A stretch of DNA of 7,948 nucleotides from Streptosporangiaceae bacterium (lineage in GTDB: Bacteria > Actinomycetota > Actinomycetes > Streptosporangiales > Streptosporangiaceae), in the NCBI GenBank assembly GCA_030043395.1, contig JASHXW010000013.1, positions 1 through 7,948 on the forward strand, read 5' to 3'. How positions within the stretch are numbered: the stretch's first letter is position 1; every line of letters starts with the position of its first letter. Of the stretch, positions 1 to 5,497 are shown piece by piece. The translations under genes were made by a program, and so were the position numbers. The notes beneath the pieces were generated by a model that was not told the origin of the DNA, made no database searches, and worked only from the letters and a program-made list of their open reading frames with translations.

Positions 1-421
1 GCGGGCTGCTGTCGATGAGGTTGTAGTCCATGCCGCACCCTGCGCACAGCCGCCGGGCCAGCACCCGCCGCCTGACCTCGGTGTCGGGGAGTTCCAGGTG
101 GATCACGCCGTCGATGTCGTAGCTCTCCAGGAAGAACTCGGCCTGGCGCTCGTTCCTGGGAAATCCGTCGATGACGAAGCCGTAGTTCCAGTCGTGCTGG
201 GTGAGTCGGTCCCTGACGACGCCCTCGACGAGGTCGTCGCTGACCAGCAGGCCGGCCGCCATGATCCGGCGGACCTGGGCGCCGAGCTTGGTGTGGTGCT
301 GGACGTTCCAGCGGAAGGTGTCGCCCACCGCGATGTGCACTAGGTCCAGGTCAGTGGCCAGCATGCCTGCCTGGGTGCCCTTGCCGCTGCCCTGGACGCC
401 CATGATGACGTATTTGCGCAC
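1..421 (-). CDS. Adenylate kinase-family nucleoside monophosphate kinase, 3' end cut by the window
   Basis: By family, this cytosolic enzyme transfers phosphate from ATP to AMP or a related NMP. The first 140 residues are visible and the C-terminus lies outside the window. The P-loop GVQGSGKGTQ is at residues 8-17, followed by the NMP-binding motif GDTFR (33-37) and DGFPR (85-89). The start of a zinc-type LID is at 119-133 (arginine-rich stretch, then CxxC at 126/129). The start is GTG at 421 because an in-frame TAG lies four codons upstream. No Shine-Dalgarno is evident. The gene begins four bases after the stop of the upstream gene (426-791), so translational coupling is likely. The P-loop differs from the usual GPPGAGKGTQ, and the neighbours are not the secY/map genes that flank the housekeeping adk in Actinobacteria. 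I therefore infer a paralogue. Certain to family; substrate not certain. Confidence 0.9.
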   Translation of the reverse strand, partial: MRKYVIMGVQGSGKGTQAGMLATDLDLVHIAVGDTFRWNVQHHTKLGAQVRRIMAAGLLVSDDLVEGVVRDRLTQHDWNYGFVIDGFPRNERQAEFFLESYDIDGVIHLELPDTEVRRRVLARRLCAGCGMDYNLIDSSP

Positions 422-425
422 GCGG

Positions 426-791
426 TCAGGCTATGCCAGCCCGGTCTGCGCTCGGGTCCGTGCCCGGGCCTGCGGCGCCGAGGCCGAGCTGCCGCTCGCA
501 CCAGCGGCTTAGCCTGGGCTCCAGCGTGTTCTTAAGCAGCGGCCAGTCGTGCCTGAGCAGCTCGGGGTTGACCAGCCGGACGATCTCGTTGCGGTTCGCC
601 TGCGTGAGCAGCAGGCAGTAGAAGGTCCGCCTGCTGGCCTCGTCGCTGAGGTCGCACTCGCGCATCCCCGGCAGGGCCACGGTCTTGGGTAGCAGGACCA
701 CTCCCCGTACTGGCCCGTGCAGCTGGTCGATCCGGCCAGGCAGCCGCCCGGCGATGCCGAGCCTGCCGGACAGCAAGTCTCCTAGAGGCAT
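426..791 (-). CDS. Uncharacterised 121-residue protein upstream of the adenylate kinase paralogue
   Basis: I do not recognise a named family. It has no signal peptide or membrane segment. The central part (about residues 30-102) reads LPKTVALPG, then DLSDEASRRTFY, then a helical stretch ending NPELLRHDWPLL and a short basic tail. This faintly resembles a C-terminal segment (LP-x-TV ... DLSD-x3-RR-x-Y ... WP-x-L) that I remember from many small actinobacterial hypothetical proteins, but no function follows from it. The last roughly 18 residues are Gly/Ala/Pro-rich and probably disordered. The ATG at 791 is the only usual start: an in-frame TAA lies upstream with no GTG between. A TACGAT -10 box ends six bases before the ATG, so the mRNA is probably leaderless. 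The stop is four bases ahead of the kinase start, so the two genes form one transcript. Confidence 0.7.
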   Translation of the reverse strand: MPLGDLLSGRLGIAGRLPGRIDQLHGPVRGVVLLPKTVALPGMRECDLSDEASRRTFYCLLLTQANRNEIVRLVNPELLRHDWPLLKNTLEPRLSRWCERQLGLGAAGPGTDPSADRAGIA

Positions 792-797
792 AACCGC

Positions 798-803
798 ATC
801 GTA
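798..803 (-). promoter_or_regulatory. -10 box of a probable leaderless promoter for the 426-791 gene
   Basis: TACGAT fits the actinobacterial TAnnnT -10 pattern and ends six bases before the ATG at 791, so transcription would start at or next to the A of the start codon. No Shine-Dalgarno lies upstream of that ATG. A -35 element near 821-826 (ACTGTT on the minus strand) is poor. Confidence 0.5.
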
Positions 804-887
804 GCGATGGCACGATTACTAACAGTGACGGCGCGCGCGGCCTGCCCGATTCGTGGGTGGTCGCGCTGAAGTGCGCGGACGTAGCGC

Positions 888-893
888 TAGGCT
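888..893 (+). promoter_or_regulatory. -10 box of a probable leaderless promoter for the 900-3803 operon
   Basis: TAGGCT fits TAnnnT and ends six bases before the ATG at 900, the same geometry as the divergent promoter at 798-803. There is no Shine-Dalgarno before 900, which supports leaderless initiation. A weak -35 (CTGAAG, 866-871) lies 16 bases upstream. Confidence 0.5.
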
Positions 894-899
894 CAAGTT

Positions 900-1436
900 A
901 TGTCGGAAGCACCTGCCGAGCAGCGATGGCGAATCCTGTTCACGCCCAGGTGGCTTGGCTGGCATCTGTTCGCGGTGGTCGCGTTCTTCGGGATGCTCTG
1001 GCTGGGCGACTGGCAGCTGCACCGGGCGCTCTCCGGTAATGCCCTGAGCTGGGCTTACACATTCGAGTGGCCGATCTTCGCGGTCTTCGGCGTGGTGTTC
1101 TGGACAAAGACAGTGCGCGACGAGCTGCACCCCAAGCCAGTCGGCGACGACGATCGCGAGGAGATCAGCCTGCCGGCCGGGGCCAGGCGTCCAAGCGGGC
1201 GGGGCTTGAGCACGGACGCGGCCGAGAGCGCGGGGACGGGACAGCCGGGGCTTGACGGGGCGGGCGCCGCTTACGCCGGGCTACCGGGAGACGCCGGCGC
1301 CGAGGGAACCAGCGACGGCGAGGCGCACGTTGAGTCCTGGGAGCCGCAAGACACCGAGCTTGACGAGTACAACGCCTACCTGGCCAGGCTGAACGCAGAG
1401 GTCAAGCGGCACGGCAAGTGGCACGGGCTTCGCTAG
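900..1436 (+). CDS. Two-helix membrane protein with an acidic linker, DUF3817 partner gene
   Basis: This 178-residue protein has a short cytosolic N-terminus and two hydrophobic helices (about residues 19-36 and 52-70). The first includes the pattern RWLGWH ... LGDWQLHRA, reminiscent of the first transmembrane segment of SURF1 proteins. The rest of SURF1 is missing. Residues about 78-148 are rich in Gly, Ala, Glu, Asp and Ser and probably disordered. A compact tail (DEYNAYLARLNAEVKRHG, about 155-172) looks conserved, since I recall a similar YNxYLAxL tail in actinobacterial relatives. Function is unknown. The ATG at 900 follows a -10 box directly, suggesting a leaderless first gene of the operon. 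Its TAG stop overlaps the Shine-Dalgarno of the next gene. I infer a membrane partner of the DUF3817 protein from adjacency only. Confidence 0.8.
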   Translation: MSEAPAEQRWRILFTPRWLGWHLFAVVAFFGMLWLGDWQLHRALSGNALSWAYTFEWPIFAVFGVVFWTKTVRDELHPKPVGDDDREEISLPAGARRPSGRGLSTDAAESAGTGQPGLDGAGAAYAGLPGDAGAEGTSDGEAHVESWEPQDTELDEYNAYLARLNAEVKRHGKWHGLR

Positions 1437-1446
1437 GAGGACGGAC

Positions 1447-1821
1447 GTGAACGACGCTGACAGGCAGCTCAACCTGGTGGTGCGGGCCTACCGCTTCATG
1501 GCATACCTGACCGGGACCGTGCTGATCATCCTGTGCTTTGTCGGCATACCGCTCCAGCTGATCGCAAACAACCTGGTCATCGTCAAGTACGTCGGCACGG
1601 CCCACGGGATCCTGTACATCATCTACATCCTCGTCGCGTTCACGATGACCCGGCTCGTCCGGATGAAGATCGCTAGCCCGGCGACGGTGATCGTGCTGCT
1701 AGCCGGAACGATTCCCATCCTGACCTTCGTCGTCGAGCGCTGGGTCACCCGCCGCTACATCGACCCCGCCCTGGCCGCCTCCGCCGCACGGGCCGCGGCG
1801 CCGGTGACCGCTGGCAGGTGA
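1447..1821 (+). CDS. DUF3817-family integral membrane protein
   Basis: This 124-residue protein has three hydrophobic helices (about residues 18-40, 48-68 and 76-97). It carries the features I associate with the DUF3817 (YdzA-like) family: an aromatic FMAYLTG start to helix 1, the turn GIPLQ (33-37), the GTAHGILY motif entering helix 2 (50-57), and P-x3-F-x2-ER at the end of helix 3. The molecular function of the family is not known. The GTG at 1447 has a strong Shine-Dalgarno, AGGAGG at 1435-1440, six bases upstream. The first base of the motif is the second base of the preceding gene's stop codon. The gap to the upstream gene is ten bases and the stop overlaps the next start by four. The C-terminal Ala-rich tail is probably cytosolic. 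Confidence 0.88.
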   Translation: MNDADRQLNLVVRAYRFMAYLTGTVLIILCFVGIPLQLIANNLVIVKYVGTAHGILYIIYILVAFTMTRLVRMKIASPATVIVLLAGTIPILTFVVERWVTRRYIDPALAASAARAAAPVTAGR

Positions 1822-2438
1822 GCGGGCAGTATTTCGCCAGCCAGCCGGCCTCCGCTCATCGCCCTGGCTCCGTGCACGTGCTGCTGCCCGGCCTGCACCT
1901 CGACCTGGCCACGGACTCGGGGGTGTTCTCCCCGAGGCGGCTCGATCCTGGCACGAGGCTGCTGCTCGACGTCGCTCCCCCGCCGCCGGCGTCCGGCGAC
2001 CTGCTCGACCTCGGCTGCGGCTACGGCCCGCTGGCGCTCGTGCTGGCCGCGCGCTCGCCAGCTGCCCGGATCTGGGCGGTGGACGTCAACGCCAGGGCCC
2101 TGGCACTGACCAGGGCGAACGCCGCCAGCGCAGGACTGGCCAACGTCACTTGCACCGACCCCGGCGACCCTGCGCTGCCCGGGCGCATCGACCTGATCTG
2201 GTCCAATCCCCCGATCAGGATCGGCAAGGACGCCTTGCACGCGCTGCTGGCGTCCTGGCTTGGCCGGCTCTCCCCGGGAGCCAGCGCTTTCTTTACTGTG
2301 CAACGAAATCTTGGCGCTGACTCGCTCCAGCGATGGCTGGCCGAGACTGGGTGGAGTGCCGAGCGCACTGCAGCCCGGGCCGGGTACAGGGTGCTCCGCG
2401 TCGCCGGGGCTGGTCACCGGGCGGGAGCGCACCAGTGA
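1818..2438 (+). CDS. RsmC-like class I SAM-dependent methyltransferase (probable rRNA guanine-N2 methyltransferase)
   Basis: This 206-residue single-domain Rossmann methyltransferase has motif I, LLDLGCGYGP, at 62-71, an acidic strand-2 end in AVDVN (Asp near 89) that would hold the SAM ribose, and the catalytic SNPPIRIGK at 129-137. The NPP tetrapeptide class modifies exocyclic or ring nitrogens of purines, and this layout (GVFSPRRLDPGTRLLL before motif I, NPPIRIGK after) is that of the short RsmC-type enzymes. E. coli RsmC makes m2G1207 in 16S rRNA but also has an N-terminal pseudo-domain, absent here. Target assignment is inference. The GTG start overlaps the previous stop as GTGA, so translation is coupled. 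The next gene starts in the same way. Confidence 0.9.
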   Translation: MSGQYFASQPASAHRPGSVHVLLPGLHLDLATDSGVFSPRRLDPGTRLLLDVAPPPPASGDLLDLGCGYGPLALVLAARSPAARIWAVDVNARALALTRANAASAGLANVTCTDPGDPALPGRIDLIWSNPPIRIGKDALHALLASWLGRLSPGASAFFTVQRNLGADSLQRWLAETGWSAERTAARAGYRVLRVAGAGHRAGAHQ

Positions 2439-3013
2439 GCCGCCAGCTCGGGCAGACCGAAGTCAAGCGCCTGAACAGGACCTGGCGCCGCCTCACCCAG
2501 GCCAGGCTCTGCCTGCTGCTCGAGTCGGTCAGCCAGCCGTTCAACGTCGGGTCGATCATCCGTACCGCTGCCGCCTTCGGGGTCGAGCAAGTCTGGCTCT
2601 GCGGCGACACCGCCGACCCGATGCACCCGTCGGCGCGCAAGACAGCGCTCGGCACGGCCCGGCTCGTAACCTGCGAGCAGGTGCCAGGCGTGGCTGCCGC
2701 GGCCGCCGAGGTCAGGGCGGCTGGCCTGCGGCTGGTCGCGGTCGAGCTTGCGCAGGCCGCCGTCCCGCTGCACCTGGCTGCAGTCGGCGGCGATGTCTGC
2801 CTGGCGCTGGGCAACGAGGACCACGGCTGCTCCCCCGCGCTGCTCGCCGCCGCCGATCAGGTCGCCTACGTGCCGCAGGTCGGCCGGGTCGGCTCGCTTA
2901 ACGTGGCCGCCGCCGCGGCGATCGCCCTTGCCGAGGCGCGGCGCAGGGAGTGGGCAGATGCCGGCGACGCCGGGGCAGGCCATACTTCTGCCGACGACCC
3001 CACGGAGGACTGA
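2435..3013 (+). CDS. SpoU/TrmH-family RNA 2'-O-ribose methyltransferase
   Basis: This 192-residue protein belongs to the SPOUT (trefoil-knot) class, which methylates ribose 2'-OH in tRNA or rRNA with SAM. All three family motifs are visible: NVGSIIRTAAAFG (37-49, with the conserved Asn and Arg), LALGNEDHG (123-131) and VGSLNVAAAAAIALAE (152-167). The residues before motif 3 read VPQVGR where PM is usual. There is no N-terminal substrate-binding domain, so it is the minimal form. I cannot say whether the target is tRNA (as TrmH, G18, or TrmL, position 34) or rRNA. The start is GTG at 2435: it forms a GTGA overlap with the upstream stop and has GGGAG at 2423-2427. A longer in-frame reading from 2333 would overlap the RsmC-like gene by 106 bases and adds a sequence unlike the family. 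Confidence 0.9.
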   Translation: MSRQLGQTEVKRLNRTWRRLTQARLCLLLESVSQPFNVGSIIRTAAAFGVEQVWLCGDTADPMHPSARKTALGTARLVTCEQVPGVAAAAAEVRAAGLRLVAVELAQAAVPLHLAAVGGDVCLALGNEDHGCSPALLAAADQVAYVPQVGRVGSLNVAAAAAIALAEARRREWADAGDAGAGHTSADDPTED

Positions 3014-3020
3014 CGCAGCG

Positions 3021-3803
3021 ATGGCCGTGCCGACCAGGTTCCTTGATCACCCGACCCCGATCGCCTTCGCGCACCGCGGCGGTGCCGCGCACTTCCCCGA
3101 GAACTCCTGGCGGGCCTTCGAGCACGCGGTGTCGCTGGGTTACGCCTACCTCGAGACTGACGCGCACGCCACGTCCGACGGGGTCGTGGTCGCATTCCAC
3201 GACAAGACGCTCGACCGGGTGACCGACCGGGCCGGGGCGATCGCGAACCTGACAGCCAGCGAGGTGGCGAAGGCCAGGATCGGCGGCACCGACTCGATCC
3301 CGCTGCTAGAGGACCTGCTCGGCGCATGGCCGGACGTGCGGTTCAACATCGACGTCAAGGACTCCCCGGCCTGCGGGCCGGTCGCCGAGCTGATCGCCAG
3401 GACCGCGAGCTGGGACCGGGTCTGCGTCACGTCGTTCTCGGCAGGCCGGCTACGCGCGACCAGGCGGCTGCTCGACCGGCCCGTGTGCATGGCCACGTCG
3501 CCGGTGGGCGCGGCGGCCCTGCGGTCGGGAATGCCAGGATCGACGCTCGGGCCGGCGTTCGCCCGCAGGTGGGTGCGCTGCGCTCAGCTCCCGATCGGCC
3601 TGGCTACCGCTCCGCTGATCGGTCGCGCCCACGACGCCGGCCTGGTGGTGCACGTGTGGACGGTCAACGACGCCAAGCTGATGGCATCGCTGCTCGACCT
3701 GGGCGTCGACGGGATCATGACCGACCAGACCGAGCTGCTTCGCGATGTCATGATCAGCAGGGGGCAATGGCATCCGCGCACCGATATCGCGGCGGCCAGC
3801 TAA
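3021..3803 (+). CDS. Glycerophosphodiester phosphodiesterase (GDPD/UgpQ family)
   Basis: By family, it hydrolyses glycerophosphodiesters from phospholipid breakdown to sn-glycerol 3-phosphate and an alcohol, using a TIM barrel and a divalent metal. The protein has 260 residues, normal for the short bacterial form, with no signal peptide, so it is probably cytosolic. Visible catalytic elements are HRGG (His18), PENS (26-29), LETDAHATSDG (Glu45 and Asp47 as metal ligands), FHD (His60) and HVWTVND (211-217), then DGIMTDQ near the C-terminus. The usual NIE-x-K strand reads NIDVKD (109-114), so Asp111 replaces the normal Glu. The ATG at 3021 lies seven bases after the upstream stop. GGAGG at 3004-3008 is 12 bases away, a little long. 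It is the last gene of the operon. Confidence 0.93.
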   Translation: MAVPTRFLDHPTPIAFAHRGGAAHFPENSWRAFEHAVSLGYAYLETDAHATSDGVVVAFHDKTLDRVTDRAGAIANLTASEVAKARIGGTDSIPLLEDLLGAWPDVRFNIDVKDSPACGPVAELIARTASWDRVCVTSFSAGRLRATRRLLDRPVCMATSPVGAAALRSGMPGSTLGPAFARRWVRCAQLPIGLATAPLIGRAHDAGLVVHVWTVNDAKLMASLLDLGVDGIMTDQTELLRDVMISRGQWHPRTDIAAAS

Positions 3804-3910
3804 CCGCTTGCGCCCGAGCGTCGCGGCGCCATGGCCGGCGCAACCTGGTCCGAAACCGTGCATCTGAGGCCATCACGTCGCGGTTCACGCGGTTGGAAAC
3901 AGCCTGTGCC

Positions 3911-3937
3911 GGGAATCTTGTACGCGTCAGCGCCGTT
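3911..3937 (+). promoter_or_regulatory. Sigma-R/sigma-H type (ECF12) promoter of rbpA
   Basis: GGGAAT at 3911-3916 and GTT at 3935-3937 are separated by exactly 18 bases. This is the known consensus for the disulfide-stress sigma factor SigR of Streptomyces (GGGAAT-N18-GTT) and SigH of mycobacteria. Transcription would start near 3943-3946, about 30 bases before the rbpA ATG at 3977. From established work, rbpA of Streptomyces coelicolor belongs to the SigR regulon, so the site and the gene agree. Confidence 0.75.
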
Positions 3938-3976
3938 GTTACATGCGAACGTCAAGCGCCCGGAGGCAGCGAGCAC

Positions 3977-4360
3977 ATGGCCGAACGCGCCCTACGTGGT
4001 ACCCGCCTAGGTGCCACGAGCTATGAGAACGACCGTAACACTGACCTGGCACCGCGCCAGGAGGTGACCTTCGAATGCCCGAAGGGCCACCGGTTCAGCG
4101 TGCCGTTCGCAGCCGAGGCCGAGGTGCCGTCGAAGTGGGAGTGCCGCGTTTGCGGCGCGACAGCCCTGACCGCGAGCGGCGATCAGCCCGCGGCGTCCAA
4201 GGCCAAGCCGCCGCGGAGCCACTGGGACATGCTGATGGAGCGCCGGAGCATGGCTGACCTCGAGGAAGTGCTCGCCGAGCGGCTTGCGGTGATCAGGGGC
4301 CAGCGCGGCGAGGAGCCAGAGGCCTCGGCTACGCCGACTCGCCACCGCCGCAGCGCCTGA
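3977..4360 (+). CDS. rbpA: RNA polymerase-binding protein RbpA
   Basis: RbpA binds RNA polymerase and the primary sigma factor, stabilises the open complex and contributes to rifampicin tolerance. The 127-residue protein shows the full architecture. An N-terminal tail (RALRGTRLGATSYENDR, about 4-20) is followed by a core domain with four probable zinc ligands, Cys34, His38, Cys56 and Cys59. The basic linker KAKPPRSHWDMLMERR (74-89) and the sigma-interaction helix (about 90-108) follow. The last roughly 18 residues are a variable polar tail. Zinc ligands are present in Streptomyces RbpA and absent in Mycobacterium RbpA. The ATG at 3977 has GGAGG at 3962-3966, ten bases upstream. A longer in-frame reading would run back through the GDPD gene and is not real. 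It is monocistronic and converges on ppm1. Confidence 0.97.
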   Translation: MAERALRGTRLGATSYENDRNTDLAPRQEVTFECPKGHRFSVPFAAEAEVPSKWECRVCGATALTASGDQPAASKAKPPRSHWDMLMERRSMADLEEVLAERLAVIRGQRGEEPEASATPTRHRRSA

Positions 4361-4364
4361 GAAA

Positions 4365-4390
4365 CTGCTAGGGCAGCTCAGTCTTTTCTC
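4365..4390. terminator. Weak candidate terminator between convergent rbpA and ppm1
   Basis: The 48-base gap between the two stops holds a short hairpin, CTGC-TAGG-GCAG (4365-4376), followed on the plus strand by a T-rich run at 4382-4390. The four-pair stem is weak, so this is only a possible rbpA terminator. Confidence 0.25.
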
Positions 4391-4408
4391 TATCCAGGGC
4401 TTGCGTGC

Positions 4409-5185
4409 TCAGCTTGCGCTGTGCGTGGCGCTGCTGTGACGGCGCCGGCCAAGCCTGCTGGCTAGCCCCCACTGCCCGACTCGCACGAGGGCCTCGATGA
4501 CGATGGCCCGGCTCATCTTGCTGGCGCCGCGCGCCCGCTCGGTGAACGTGATCGGGACCTCGGCGATCGCGAAACCTTCCTGCGCGGTACGCAGCGTGAG
4601 ATCGATCTGGAAGCAGTAACCCTGGGACTGCACCTCGTCGAGCCCGATCGCGCGCAGTGTCTCTGCCCGGTAGGCGCGGTATCCGGCCGTCGCGTCGTGG
4701 ACGCCGATGCCGAGCATGATCCGGGTGTAGGCGTTCGCTGCACGGGACAGCAGCTCGCGGGACTTCGGCCAGTTCACCGTCGTGCCACCAGGCACGTAAC
4801 GCGAGCCGATGGCTAGGTCAGCGGTCTGCAGCGCCGTCAGCATCTTGGGCAGGTCAGCCGGATCATGCGAGCCGTCAGCGTCGGTCTCGACAAGCACGCC
4901 GTACCCGTGCTCCAGCCCCCAGTGAAAGCCTGCGATGTAGGCGGTGCCCAGCCCTGACTTGCCTTCCCGATGCAGGACGTGCACGTGCGAGTCGCACGCG
5001 GCGAGCTTGTCAGCGATCTCACCTGTGCCGTCCGGGCTGTTGTCATCGACCACGAGGATGTCGGCGTCGGGCACCGCAGTCCTGACCCGCGTCACGATCG
5101 GCTCGAGGTTGTCGCGCTCGTTGTACGTCGGGATCACGACGGCCACGGAACCCAGCGGACGGGCCGGCCGCTCAGCTGAAGTCAA
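4409..5185 (-). CDS. ppm1: Polyprenol monophosphomannose synthase (GT2 family, Ppm1/DPM1 type)
   Basis: It transfers mannose from GDP-mannose to polyprenyl phosphate at the inner membrane face, supplying the donor for lipoglycan synthesis and protein O-mannosylation. The protein is 258 residues from this start. In order it has [17 protein letters not shown], the metal-binding [10 protein letters not shown] (DxD-like DAD), GSRYVPGG with [10 protein letters not shown] after it, [19 protein letters not shown], and the C-terminal [16 protein letters not shown]. There are no transmembrane helices and no fused apolipoprotein N-acyltransferase domain, which Ppm1 of M. tuberculosis has. The start is uncertain. 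TTG at 5185 has AGGAA four to five bases upstream. TTG at 5233 gives 274 residues but has no ribosome site and overlaps a candidate ECF promoter. An in-frame TAG at about 5259 excludes anything longer. Convergent with rbpA, as in mycobacteria. Confidence 0.93.
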   Translation of the reverse strand: MTSAERPARPLGSVAVVIPTYNERDNLEPIVTRVRTAVPDADILVVDDNSPDGTGEIADKLAACDSHVHVLHREGKSGLGTAYIAGFHWGLEHGYGVLVETDADGSHDPADLPKMLTALQTADLAIGSRYVPGGTTVNWPKSRELLSRAANAYTRIMLGIGVHDATAGYRAYRAETLRAIGLDEVQSQGYCFQIDLTLRTAQEGFAIAEVPITFTERARGASKMSRAIVIEALVRVGQWGLASRLGRRRHSSATHSAS

Positions 5186-5231
5186 TCTTTCCTGCCCTGG
5201 AAGCGACGAGGTTTGGCTGGTGCAGTAGGAC

Positions 5232-5258
5232 AACGATGCCAGGTCGCCGGAAGTTTCC
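5232..5258 (-). promoter_or_regulatory. Candidate ECF-sigma promoter for ppm1
   Basis: On the minus strand GGAAAC (5258-5253) and GTT (5234-5232) are 18 bases apart, close to the sigma-R/sigma-E class pattern and similar to the rbpA promoter. Transcription would begin near 5225, which would leave TTG 5185 as the start codon. The motif is short and could be chance. Confidence 0.3.
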
Positions 5259-5317
5259 TACGATCCGTGTGATTTATCCGCTCGCGCAGCCTGACCGGGG
5301 CAAGACTAGTCGATTGA

Positions 5318-5497
5318 CGCGACTGCGCCGGGCGCAGGCTGGTGCAGGTGGCGAAATGGGACTGCACGAGGAAGAGGCCCAGGCGTCCTTCGGACCGATG
5401 GGCATCCCGTCGGCAACGAGACGCCCTTCGTTGTCTACTGGATGTCTGGGCCCCTTCCAGGTCCAACCCCGGCCAGCCGGAGCGGTCGCGCAGGCCT
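5318..5497 (-). ncRNA. Candidate structured RNA with 6S-RNA-like layout, or structured ppm1 leader
   Basis: Read on the minus strand from about 5497, the sequence can pair as follows. The outer helix is 5490-5482 with 5326-5318 (nine pairs, one G-U). An asymmetric bulge follows, then 5478-5473 with 5342-5337 (six pairs). An open bubble follows, with a 14-base 5' strand (5472-5459). Its 3' strand holds a small hairpin, GTGCAG/CTGCAC (5367-5362 with 5347-5342; base 5342 is shared with the inner closing helix). The upper helix is 5458-5446 with 5382-5370 (12 of 13 paired, one mismatch). Terminal hairpins are at 5426-5400 and 5395-5385. Closing stem, central bubble with a 3'-strand hairpin and upper stem is the 6S RNA arrangement, and the size (about 180 nt) fits. 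A strong promoter lies directly upstream. The 6S identity is inference: GC-rich DNA pairs easily, and a 5' leader of ppm1 is the main alternative. Confidence 0.4.

Noticed and set aside
1755..2432. Minus-strand open frame of 225 residues opposite the RsmC-like gene
   Set aside because: The plus strand carries clear methyltransferase motifs; the antisense product is low-complexity with no motif.
2333..2434. Longer N-terminus for the SpoU/TrmH-family gene
   Set aside because: It would overlap the RsmC-like gene by over 100 bases. The GTG at 2435 has a GTGA overlap, a ribosome site and matches the minimal family length.
3826..3841. GCGCC-N6-GGCGC inverted repeat after the GDPD gene as a terminator
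   Set aside because: It has only five pairs and no T-run. Such repeats are frequent at this GC content.
3326..3976. Upstream in-frame extension of rbpA through the GDPD gene
   Set aside because: It is antagonistic to a clear conserved frame. RbpA homologues begin at the MAERALRG position, which has its own ribosome site and promoter.
5182..5466. Minus-strand open frame of 94 residues in the same gap
   Set aside because: Its composition is very Arg/Ser/Gln-rich, there is no ribosome site, and it overlaps both ppm1 and the RNA structure.
5341..5478. tRNA-like look: GGTGGCGAAATGG resembles a leucine tRNA D-arm, and GGTCCAACCCC resembles a T-arm
   Set aside because: The T-loop consensus (GGTTCRA) is not met, no acceptor stem pairs the ends and no anticodon arm is found.
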